From: Clostridia bacterium
GTDB lineage: Bacteria > Bacillota > Clostridia > Oscillospirales > CAG-272
DNA length: 24,169 bases
Reading direction: 5' to 3'
Assembly (NCBI GenBank): GCA_017540285.1
Contig: JAFYBI010000312.1
Span: forward strand, 1-24,169
The translations under genes and the position numbers were made by a program. Below, piece after piece: positions 1 through 5,760 of the stretch. Numbering within the stretch: position 1 is the stretch's first letter; each line of letters opens with the position of its first letter. The notes below the pieces were generated by a model. That model worked only from the letters and a program-made list of their open reading frames with translations. It had not been told where the DNA came from and did no database searches.

Positions 1-267
1 CGGATCTTCGTCACGATGAGGATCTTCGTCCGGTTCGGGAAAGGAAGACGGCTCCCCGCTTTCGATCCCGAGCAGGGAATTGAGGTTTTCGCCGAAGATC
101 TCCGCGATTTTCGGCAGGGTGAGGATATCCGGGAAGGTTTCGCTTCTTTCCCACTGGGAGACTGCCTGATGCGTGACGCCGAGCAGATCTGCCAGCTCCG
201 CCTGCGTCAGGCCTTTTTCTTTTCTGAGTTCCGCGATCTTCTGTCCGATGATGGTTCTGTCCGTCAT
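1..267 (-). CDS. XRE-family helix-turn-helix regulator (partial, C-terminus beyond window)
   Basis: Reading the minus strand from an ATG at 267 gives 89 codons, open to the left window edge. The protein begins MTDRTIIGQKIAELRKEKGL and has a typical Cro/C1-type HTH at about residues 7-61, including the recognition segment LGVTHQAVSQWERSETFPD and the following helix LPKIAEIFGENLNSLLG. An acidic, proline-rich tail follows (residues about 70-89) before the edge. The start is supported by an AGGAGG Shine-Dalgarno 6 nt upstream. Proteins of this class are usually small cytoplasmic DNA-binding repressors or sensors with a variable C-terminal domain, which cannot be seen here, so the regulated genes are unknown. 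The dyad-rich DNA directly upstream (268-708) is a candidate target. Confidence 0.88.
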   Translation of the reverse strand, partial: MTDRTIIGQKIAELRKEKGLTQAELADLLGVTHQAVSQWERSETFPDILTLPKIAEIFGENLNSLLGIESGEPSSFPEPDEDPHRDEDP

Positions 268-708
268 GATGCGCCTCCTGTGCGTCGTATAATGATTGGA
301 ATGTATGATGGGGAAGAATGAAAGAACGGTTTGGAAAATGTATGCTGTGTGCATATCGGCTGCGTCCGCCGGTCCTGCACTCAGCGTATCACATTCCGGC
401 GCAAAAAGCAATAAAGCCGTTCTTGAATTTACGGAAATTTCAAAAATTCAAGCAATACTTGCAAAAGTTCACGGATTTCGCGAAATTATGTTACGAACAG
501 GGGGATAATGGGAATTCCCGCGGCGAGAGAAATACCAGTAAATGGCAAATGAAATGGCAAACATAACCAGATTTCGCCGGAAATCGGCATGCAAGATATA
601 CTTGAATTTATGAATAACGCTGTATAACGGTGAATATTTCGCCTCCGCGGCACCGAAAAACGAATACGGCATACAATGGGAGGGAAAGACGAAAGAGAGG
701 TGATGGAA
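268..708. other. AT-rich intergenic region with several dyads
   Basis: No convincing gene is present; the short open frames lack good ribosome sites and conserved features. The stretch is clearly more AT-rich than the flanking genes. It holds a 9-bp perfect inverted repeat CTTGAATTT/AAATTCAAG (422-430 and 444-452) around a GAAATTTC palindrome (434-441), GCAATACTTGC (452-462), the 12-bp palindrome ATTTCGCGAAAT (475-486), a tandem AAATGGCAAA (540-549 and 552-561), a GATTTC/GAAATC dyad (570-585) and a third CTTGAATTT at 601-609. It separates the divergently oriented regulator gene and the sleC-like operon, so it probably contains promoters and operators for both. Confidence 0.6.
670..677 (+). 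promoter_or_regulatory. Possible sporulation-sigma -10 element (CATACAAT)
   Basis: CATACAAT matches the -10 consensus known for the mother-cell sigma factor SigE and partly that of SigK. It sits 32 nt before the preferred start of the sleC-like operon. No SigE-type -35 lies at the right distance: a GAATATT at 632-638 is too far away. An AC at 652-653 is at SigK-like spacing. The call rests on one short motif plus the spore-related function of the genes behind it. Confidence 0.3.
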
Positions 709-1227
709 TTGCCCAATGAAAGAGGCTACGTGCGGGTGTTCGTGACCGAAGCGAACGGCGCGATCCCCGTGGAAGGCGCGCTTGTGACGGTGACGGACTA
801 CGGCGCGGAAAACGACGTGCTCTACACGCTCCGCACCGACGAAGGCGGCCTGACCGAGACCGTGTCGCTCATCGTGCCGGGCGCCGGAGAAAGCCTGAAT
901 CCGGGATCGTCGTCCCCGGCGGGGCTCTACGGCATCACGGTCCGGCGGGAGGGATACTATCCGGTCGAAGCGGCGGCAGTCCCGGTCTTCGCGGGTGTGC
1001 TCGCCGTGCTTCCGGTCGATCTCGTCCCGCTCTCGGAGGCGGACACCATCGGCGAAAGCGGCCAGATCATGCTGTACGAGACCCCGGGGACCGAATCGCT
1101 CGAACCCGGCGGCGTGAACCGGGAGGATATCGGCAACCGGAACGGCGAGATCACCGGAGGCAACCTCGCAAACCGTCCGACGCAGAACCCGGGCGGGAAA
1201 AGCGCGGAGAACGGAGGGGAATCATGA
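709..1227 (+). CDS. SleC pro-domain-like protein (carboxypeptidase-regulatory/CNA-B-like fold)
   Basis: The product of about 172 residues starts with a beta-rich domain (GYVRVFVTEANGAIPVEGAL, then LYTLRTDEGGLTETV, GITVRREGYYPVEAAAVPVF) typical of carboxypeptidase-regulatory-like domains. From memory of the family, clostridial SleC spore cortex-lytic enzymes carry the same kind of domain as an N-terminal prosegment. Here it is a separate gene whose stop overlaps the start of the catalytic gene (ATGA at 1224-1227). The tail (residues about 125-172) is low-complexity, rich in Gly, Asn and Glu. There is no signal peptide. Start choice: TTG at 709 is 8 nt behind GAGAGG; ATG at 703 is too close to that site and ATG at 676 has none, but both are in frame and possible. 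The proposed role is to chaperone or restrain the partner enzyme in the spore. Confidence 0.72.
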   Translation: MPNERGYVRVFVTEANGAIPVEGALVTVTDYGAENDVLYTLRTDEGGLTETVSLIVPGAGESLNPGSSSPAGLYGITVRREGYYPVEAAAVPVFAGVLAVLPVDLVPLSEADTIGESGQIMLYETPGTESLEPGGVNREDIGNRNGEITGGNLANRPTQNPGGKSAENGGES

Positions 1228-2636
1228 ACCAAGGCATCCTGAAGCCGGTGATCCCGGAGACGGTCACGGTCCATCTCGGGCGTCCCGACGAACCCGCGCG
1301 AAACGTCACCGTCCCGTTCACCGATTACATCAAAAACGTCGCGTCGAGCGAGATCTATCCGACATGGCCGGAGAGCGCGCTCATTGCCAACATTTACGCC
1401 GAGATCAGCTATGCGCTCAACCGGATCTATACGGAATACTATCCGAGCCGCGGCTACGACTTCGACATCACCAATTCCACGACCATCGACCAGTCCTTCG
1501 TCTACGGCCGGAACATTTTCGAGAACATCTCCCGTCTCGTCGACGAGATTTTCGACACTTATATCCGGCGGCAGGGTTCGGTCGAGCCGCTCTTCGCGCT
1601 GTACTGCGACGGGATCGAGGTGCAGTGCGGCGGGCTGTCGCAGTGGGGATCGGTCGAGCTGGCGGAACGCGGGCTCTCGGCCTTCGAGATCCTGCAGACC
1701 TATTTCGGCGACAACATCGAGCTCGTCGTGGACGTCCCGGTCGAGGGAACCACGGAATCCTACCCCGGCGCGCCGCTCTCCGCGGAAATGTTCGGCGACG
1801 GCGTGTACCTCGTGCAGATCCGGCTGAACCGCATTTCGAAAAACTTCCCGAACATTCCGAAGATCGCCGATGTGAACGGTTTCTTCTCGGCGGAGACGGT
1901 CGACGCGGTGGAGGAGTTTCAGCGGCAGTTCGGCCTGACCCCGGACGGCATCGTGGGACGGGCGACGTGGTACGCCATCGCGCGGGTCTACGCGGCGGTC
2001 AAGAAGCTCTCGGACCTCAACTCGGAGGGCGTCCCGGTCGAAGACGTGATCCTTTTGTTCAACGACCGTCTGTACGAGGGCCTGACGGGGAACGGGGTCC
2101 GGGAGGTGCAGTATCTTCTGCGCTTCATCTCCGGGTTCAGCGAATCGGTGCGGCCCGTGGAGATCGACGGGATCTTCGGCCCGGTGACGCGCGGCGCGGT
2201 CGAGGACTTTCAGTATATTGCGGGTCTGCCCGTGACCGGAGAGGTCGATTCCGAAACCTGGGAAGCGATCTACGCGGCCTTTACGAACTTCCGCGCGTCC
2301 CTCCCGGACGACTATTTCGTCTCGCGGACGGTGCCGTACCCGGGGACCGCACTGCGGCAGGGCTCCCGCGGCGAGGACGTGCGGACGCTCCAGACCTACC
2401 TCAACCGGATCGCCGAGGTCTACGCCGCCATCCCGTCCCTCGCGGCAGACGGCATTTTCGGACCCCGGACGGCGGATGCGGTGAGGGCATATCAGCGGAT
2501 CTACGGCCTTGACCCGACGGGGGTGGTCGCGTCCTATACATGGGATTCGATCGCGAACACATACCGCACGCTCGTCGAAGGGGATTACGGGAGCGAAGAA
2601 CAGTTCGGCGGCGTGCTGACGGGAGAGGAGGCGTGA
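1224..2636 (+). CDS. sleC: SleC-like spore cortex-lytic enzyme, SpoIID-type domain plus three peptidoglycan-binding domains
   Basis: This 470-residue protein has an N-terminal region (residues about 1-180) matching the catalytic core of clostridial SleC, related to SpoIID. Visible motifs are DYIKNVASSEIYPTWPE (Glu43 and Glu50), the block around YDFDITNSTTIDQ, and GLSQWGSVELAERG at 137-150. Three PG_binding_1 repeats follow at about 191-256, 288-352 and 378-447, each with a DGxxGxxTxxAVxxFQ-type core. SleC hydrolyses spore cortex peptidoglycan during germination. Compared with characterised SleC, the N-terminal pro-domain is missing and is encoded by the preceding, 4-nt-overlapping gene. No signal peptide is seen, as expected for a protein packaged by the mother cell. 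Symbol by homology only. Confidence 0.82.
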   Translation: MNQGILKPVIPETVTVHLGRPDEPARNVTVPFTDYIKNVASSEIYPTWPESALIANIYAEISYALNRIYTEYYPSRGYDFDITNSTTIDQSFVYGRNIFENISRLVDEIFDTYIRRQGSVEPLFALYCDGIEVQCGGLSQWGSVELAERGLSAFEILQTYFGDNIELVVDVPVEGTTESYPGAPLSAEMFGDGVYLVQIRLNRISKNFPNIPKIADVNGFFSAETVDAVEEFQRQFGLTPDGIVGRATWYAIARVYAAVKKLSDLNSEGVPVEDVILLFNDRLYEGLTGNGVREVQYLLRFISGFSESVRPVEIDGIFGPVTRGAVEDFQYIAGLPVTGEVDSETWEAIYAAFTNFRASLPDDYFVSRTVPYPGTALRQGSRGEDVRTLQTYLNRIAEVYAAIPSLAADGIFGPRTADAVRAYQRIYGLDPTGVVASYTWDSIANTYRTLVEGDYGSEEQFGGVLTGEEA

Positions 2637-2637
2637 C

Positions 2638-3153
2638 ATGAGCGTGAACGTGCGGGACCGGCGGGGCAGGATCGAAACGCTGCAGAAGATGCTGCGCGAG
2701 CTCGGCTTGCGGTGGGGGATGACGTGCCTCCGCGTTCCGGTGTCGGGGTGCTTTGACGCAGCGACGGAGGAGGCGGTGCGGGCGTTTCAGGAGCATGAGT
2801 GCATGCCCGTGACGGGGATCTGCGACCGGGAGACGTGGGACGCGGTCTGCGACTGCTGCCAGCAGGAGCGTGACGCCTGCGCGCCGGTGACGATCCGCAT
2901 CCTTCCGCGTGAATGCGACTGGTGTCTCTCGCCCGGGGAGAACGACGACGCGGTGTTTCTTCTGCAATATCTCCTGCGCGCGCTGGCGGTTGACTACGAT
3001 CTCGGAGACGTGCCGATCGACGGGCACTACGGAGAGAAGACGACGGCGGCGGTGAAGCGGTTCCAGCGGACGGCGGGGATCCCGGCATCGGGGCGGGCAG
3101 AGCGGGAAACCTGGCGCGTGCTCGCCGACGCTTTTCATGCGATGACGGAGTGA
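2638..3153 (+). CDS. Small protein with two peptidoglycan-binding domains
   Basis: The 171-residue product consists of two PG_binding_1 repeats, at about residues 10-75 (ending CFDAATEEAVRAFQEHE, VTGICDRETWDAV) and 95-165 (DGHYGEKTTAAVKRFQRTA, ASGRAERETWRVLADAF). It has no recognisable catalytic domain, signal peptide or membrane segment. The start lies one base behind the stop of the sleC-like gene with GGAGAGGAGG just upstream, so the three genes form one translationally coupled operon. It may anchor or target the cortex-lytic enzyme to peptidoglycan. The cysteine-rich middle (CDCCQQERDAC) is unusual and could allow disulphide cross-linking in the spore coat; that is inference. Confidence 0.75.
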   Translation: MSVNVRDRRGRIETLQKMLRELGLRWGMTCLRVPVSGCFDAATEEAVRAFQEHECMPVTGICDRETWDAVCDCCQQERDACAPVTIRILPRECDWCLSPGENDDAVFLLQYLLRALAVDYDLGDVPIDGHYGEKTTAAVKRFQRTAGIPASGRAERETWRVLADAFHAMTE

Positions 3154-3180
3154 ATTCTCCTATCATCATGCGGCGTACGG

Positions 3181-3221
3181 GCCGGAGAGGGATTGACAGA
3201 TCCGTTCTCCGGCTCTTTCGG
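3181..3221 (+). terminator. Probable terminator of the sleC-like operon
   Basis: A hairpin with GCCGGAGA (3181-3188) pairing perfectly to TCTCCGGC (3206-3213), extended by GGAT/ATCC inside, starts 28 nt after the stop. It is followed by TCTTTCGG, so the U-tract is weak. Confidence 0.55.
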
Positions 3222-3256
3222 TGCGGAAATGTGCTTGACGGACGGGAAAAACCGAT

Positions 3257-3283
3257 GAAATCGTATGATTTCGTGCGATTTCG
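3257..3283. repeat. Three 7-mers in 10-bp phase upstream of the ctsR promoter
   Basis: GAAATCG (3257-3263), GATTTCG (3267-3273) and GATTTCG (3277-3283) are separated by 3 nt each, so they recur every helical turn. They lie about 50 nt upstream of the first CtsR-type box and do not match the CtsR heptad or the HrcA CIRCE element. The role is unknown. Confidence 0.45.
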
Positions 3284-3331
3284 CGAGAAAATGATAGGGT
3301 AAATACGCCTAACGGACTTTCCTGCGCTTGG

Positions 3332-3364
3332 TTTGACTTTCCTTGACTTTGACCTTTTCTGACT
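3332..3364 (-). promoter_or_regulatory. Two tandem CtsR operators
   Basis: The known CtsR consensus is two heptads A/GGTCAAA separated by 3 nt. On the minus strand, 3348-3332 reads AGTCAAG-GAA-AGTCAAA and 3364-3348 reads AGTCAGA-AAA-GGTCAAA, each with a single mismatch. The second covers the -35 and the start of the spacer of the ctsR promoter, so CtsR binding should block RNA polymerase. Confidence 0.85.
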
Positions 3365-3377
3365 TTTGCGCTATAAT
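3349..3377 (+). promoter_or_regulatory. Promoter of the ctsR operon
   Basis: TTGACC (3349-3354), a 17-nt spacer and TATAAT (3372-3377) give a strong SigA-type promoter, with transcription expected to start near 3384. It is embedded between CtsR-type operators on both sides. Confidence 0.85.
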
Positions 3378-3391
3378 ATAGGCACAGCGAA

Positions 3392-3408
3392 GGACAAAGA
3401 AAGTCAAA
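3392..3408 (+). promoter_or_regulatory. Third CtsR operator, downstream of the promoter
   Basis: GGACAAA-GAA-AGTCAAA on the plus strand matches the CtsR direct-repeat consensus with one mismatch. A further overlapping AGTCAAA heptad is at 3408-3414. It lies just behind the expected transcription start, in the 5' leader. Confidence 0.82.
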
Positions 3409-3437
3409 GTCAAATCGCCGGAAAGGAGCCGATTCCT

Positions 3438-3896
3438 ATGATCCTGTCCGATCACATCGCCTCTCTGATCGAGAAAATGCTCGAAGAAGGCGGCGGCAGC
3501 GCGGAGGTCCGCCGAAACGACCTCGCCCAGAAAATCGGCTGCGTCCCGTCCCAGATCAGCTATGTCCTCACCTCGCGCTTCACGCCCGAACGGGGGTACG
3601 TGATCGATTCGCGCCGGGGCGGCGGCGGGTACATCCGCATCGTCCGCGTCCAGATGTCGAAGAGCGGGTACCTGATGCACTTCTTCCAGGCGGTCGGCAA
3701 GACCGTCAGCGAGGCGGAGGCCGCCGCCTATCTCAGAAATCTCTGGGAGCACGGCGTGATGACCGAGAGGGAAGCCAAGCTCACGATGCAGACGCTCACC
3801 GCAGCCGCGCTCGACGAATGCCCGTCGGAAAAGCGGGATGCGCTCCGGGCTGATATCCTGCGGCACGCGCTCATGTTTTACATGATGCAGAATTAA
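3438..3896 (+). CDS. ctsR: CtsR, class III heat-shock repressor
   Basis: The 152-residue product has the CtsR layout. An N-terminal winged HTH (about 1-75) contains MILSDHIASLIEKML, RRNDLAQKIGCVPSQISYVL and the glycine-rich wing RGGGGYIRI at 60-68, which inserts into the minor groove in known CtsR. An alpha-helical C-terminal dimerisation domain follows. CtsR represses clp and ctsR genes and is relieved by heat. The start is ATG 3438 with AAAGGAG 9 nt upstream; an earlier in-frame ATG at 3366 lies ahead of the expected transcription start and is rejected. It is the first gene of ctsR-mcsA-mcsB-clpC, and the three CtsR-type boxes in front indicate autoregulation. Confidence 0.95.
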   Translation: MILSDHIASLIEKMLEEGGGSAEVRRNDLAQKIGCVPSQISYVLTSRFTPERGYVIDSRRGGGGYIRIVRVQMSKSGYLMHFFQAVGKTVSEAEAAAYLRNLWEHGVMTEREAKLTMQTLTAAALDECPSEKRDALRADILRHALMFYMMQN

Positions 3897-3927
3897 ACAG
3901 TCAATCATGATTTCGGAGGATTTCAAA

Positions 3928-4557
3928 ATGCTCTGCGAAAAATGCAAGAAAAACGAAGCGACTTACTATTTCCATGAAAACGTCAACGGCAGGGAGCGCA
4001 CCTTCCGTCTCTGCGACGACTGCGCCGCGGCGATGCAGGAAAAGGGCGAGCTGCCCGAGATCGGCGCAGACCGGTTTTTCGAGGATTTCGATTCCTTCTT
4101 CGAGGATTCGGTCTTCGCAAACCCGCTCCGTACGGTCGGGAACCTGCTCGGCGGCTTCTTCGGCGGCGACCGGGCCCTTACGTCCGGCGAGCGCGAGAAG
4201 AAGGAAGAAAAGAAATGCCCCGGCTGCGGCACGACCCTGCGGGAATTTGCGCAGCGCGGCGCGGGATGTCCGAAGTGCTACGAGATCTTCGAGGCCGAGC
4301 TCGCCCCGACCGTCAGCCGCGCACACGGAGGCAGCGAACATACGGGACGCGTTCCGCTCAAATACCGCGACCGCATCGAACGGAAGCACCGGATCGAAGC
4401 GCTGGAAGCGGAACGTGCGGAAGCGGTGAAGAACGAGAATTACGAGCGCGCCGCCGAGATCCGGGACGAGCTGAAAGCTCTCCGCGAGGAGAACGCCGCC
4501 GCTCTGAAAGCGGACGCGAAGCCGGCGGAGAATCCGGCTGACCATCCGGCCGAATGA
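3928..4557 (+). CDS. mcsA: McsA, zinc-binding activator of McsB/ClpC
   Basis: The 209-residue protein carries four CxxC pairs (Cys3/6, 29/32, 97/100, 114/117), consistent with two treble-clef zinc sites, and a C-terminal UVR coiled-coil at about 155-190 (HRIEALEAERAEAVKNENYE and following). This is the McsA layout. In Bacillus, McsA activates the arginine kinase McsB and helps control CtsR. The middle (45-95) is a variable acidic linker with FEDFDSFFED. ATG 3928 is chosen because GGAGG lies 8 nt upstream and it starts at the conserved MLCEKC; ATG 3907 precedes the ribosome site. The gene follows ctsR after 31 nt and its stop lies 38 nt before mcsB. Confidence 0.93.
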   Translation: MLCEKCKKNEATYYFHENVNGRERTFRLCDDCAAAMQEKGELPEIGADRFFEDFDSFFEDSVFANPLRTVGNLLGGFFGGDRALTSGEREKKEEKKCPGCGTTLREFAQRGAGCPKCYEIFEAELAPTVSRAHGGSEHTGRVPLKYRDRIERKHRIEALEAERAEAVKNENYERAAEIRDELKALREENAAALKADAKPAENPADHPAE

Positions 4558-4595
4558 AGACGCGAAAGAGACTGAATGAGAAGGAGCAGAAAATC

Positions 4596-5606
4596 ATGTG
4601 GTATATGACTGAAGGCAAGGACAGCGACGTCGTTCTGAATTCCCGCGTCACGCTGCACAGAAACCTGGAAGACTATCCGTTCTCCGATCAGATGACGGAC
4701 GATCAGGCCGCCGCGCTGGTCGAAGCCGTGAAGGCCGTTTACGCGGACGGCGAGGGCTGGAGCGCGACCGATCTCGCCGCCATGAGCGAAGAAGAGCGGC
4801 GCGCGACGGCGGAACAGCATGTGATCTCCCGCGCGCTCGCCGAAAAGAAGGGTCCGGCCGTTCTTTTGCAGAACGCGGATCAGTCGCTCACGGTCGCGGT
4901 GGGCGGCGAGGACCATGTGACGATCACGGCGGTGGTCTCGGGCAACGACCTGAACGCCGCGCTCGCCATGGCGTTTGAAGCCGAGGCTAAGCTCGACGCG
5001 GCTCTCCCGATCGCGTTTACCGAGAAGTTCGGCTATGTCACGCGCGATCCGTCCGAAATGGGCACCGGCATGAAGGCCTCCGTCACCGCGCATCTTCCGG
5101 CAGCGGCGGAGTCCGGCTGGATCGCAAGGGTCGCGTTCCGCATGTCCCGCGAGGGCATTTCCCTCCGTTCGCTGGACGGCAGCTCGCTGTCCACGGGCGT
5201 CTACCTGATCTCGAACCGCGAGACCATGGGCCAGACCGAGGAGGAAGCCGTCCGGGAAGTCACCGAAGCGGCGGATCGGCTGGTTGCGAAGGAACGCGAG
5301 CTCCGGGACGGCATCGGCGACGAGCGCAAGGGGAATCTCGCGGAAAAGGTGCGCCGGAGCTACGGCATGCTCATGTACACGCGCAACCTCGGCGCGTCGG
5401 AGCTCGTCTCCATGTATTCCGCGATGCGCATGGCGGCGGGAATGAAGCTCGTCGACCTGCCGACGCGGATGGTGGACGAGGCGATGTTCACCTGCCTGCC
5501 GCACACGCTCGCGGCTGCGGAGAACCTCGACGCGAAGGAATCCCTCGGAGAGCGGCGCGCCGCCAAGGTCCGCGCGATCCTCACCGAAGCGCCGATGCAC
5601 CTCTGA
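4596..5606 (+). CDS. mcsB: McsB homologue, probably catalytically impaired (protein arginine kinase fold)
   Basis: At 336 residues and in the usual position between mcsA and clpC, this aligns with McsB across its length: MWYMTEGKDSDVVLNSRV, EQHVISRAL, GEDHVTI (104-110), FGYVT...MGTGMKASV (145-163), VYLISNRETMGQ. Key phosphagen-kinase residues differ. The CPTN signature is replaced by DPSE (Asp151 at the Cys position), the loop normally GxGSEA with the second catalytic Glu reads DGSSLSTG, and Arg is replaced at Thr19, Thr109 and Lys160. The C-terminal RDxxRA phosphoarginine motif reads LGERRA. Glu105 of the first catalytic position is kept. ATG 4596 has AAGGAG 9 nt upstream; ATG 4554, overlapping the mcsA stop, has no ribosome site. 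It may act as a ClpC/CtsR adaptor rather than a kinase. Confidence 0.88.
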   Translation: MWYMTEGKDSDVVLNSRVTLHRNLEDYPFSDQMTDDQAAALVEAVKAVYADGEGWSATDLAAMSEEERRATAEQHVISRALAEKKGPAVLLQNADQSLTVAVGGEDHVTITAVVSGNDLNAALAMAFEAEAKLDAALPIAFTEKFGYVTRDPSEMGTGMKASVTAHLPAAAESGWIARVAFRMSREGISLRSLDGSSLSTGVYLISNRETMGQTEEEAVREVTEAADRLVAKERELRDGIGDERKGNLAEKVRRSYGMLMYTRNLGASELVSMYSAMRMAAGMKLVDLPTRMVDEAMFTCLPHTLAAAENLDAKESLGERRAAKVRAILTEAPMHL

Positions 5607-5667
5607 TCGCGTGAAAAACTGAATATTCCGGCGGGAAACATCCTATCCTATACCGCAGAGCCCGCCG

Positions 5668-5700
5668 AAAGCCGGGAGAACAGAATCTTCCGGCTTTTTC
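5668..5700 (+). terminator. Hairpin with U-tract between mcsB and clpC
   Basis: AAAGCCGG (5668-5675) pairs with CCGGCTTT (5690-5697), followed by TTC, within the 154-nt gap. It looks like an intrinsic terminator or attenuator inside the operon, so clpC may be transcribed at a lower level or from a separate unrecognised promoter. Confidence 0.7.
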
Positions 5701-5760
5701 GTTTCTCTGCGCGATTCCGCGGATGGGATTCCGCTTTTCAGCAAGAAGGAAGGAGAGAAC

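Noticed and set aside
288..293. TATAAT on the plus strand as a promoter for the following region
   Set aside because: There is no acceptable -35 at 16-18 nt, and no gene close behind it.
296..566. Two short plus-strand open frames (70 and 82 codons) in the AT-rich gap
   Set aside because: They overlap each other in different frames, lack ribosome sites and any recognisable motif, and lie over palindromes.
957..2639. A 560-codon minus-strand open frame
   Set aside because: It is antisense to two well-supported coupled genes, is rich in Arg, Asp and Pro as GC-rich shadow frames are, and has no recognisable domain.
3366..3437. A longer N-terminus for CtsR from ATG 3366
   Set aside because: This ATG overlaps the end of the spacer region of the promoter and lies before the expected transcription start; the conserved protein begins at 3438 with a good ribosome site.
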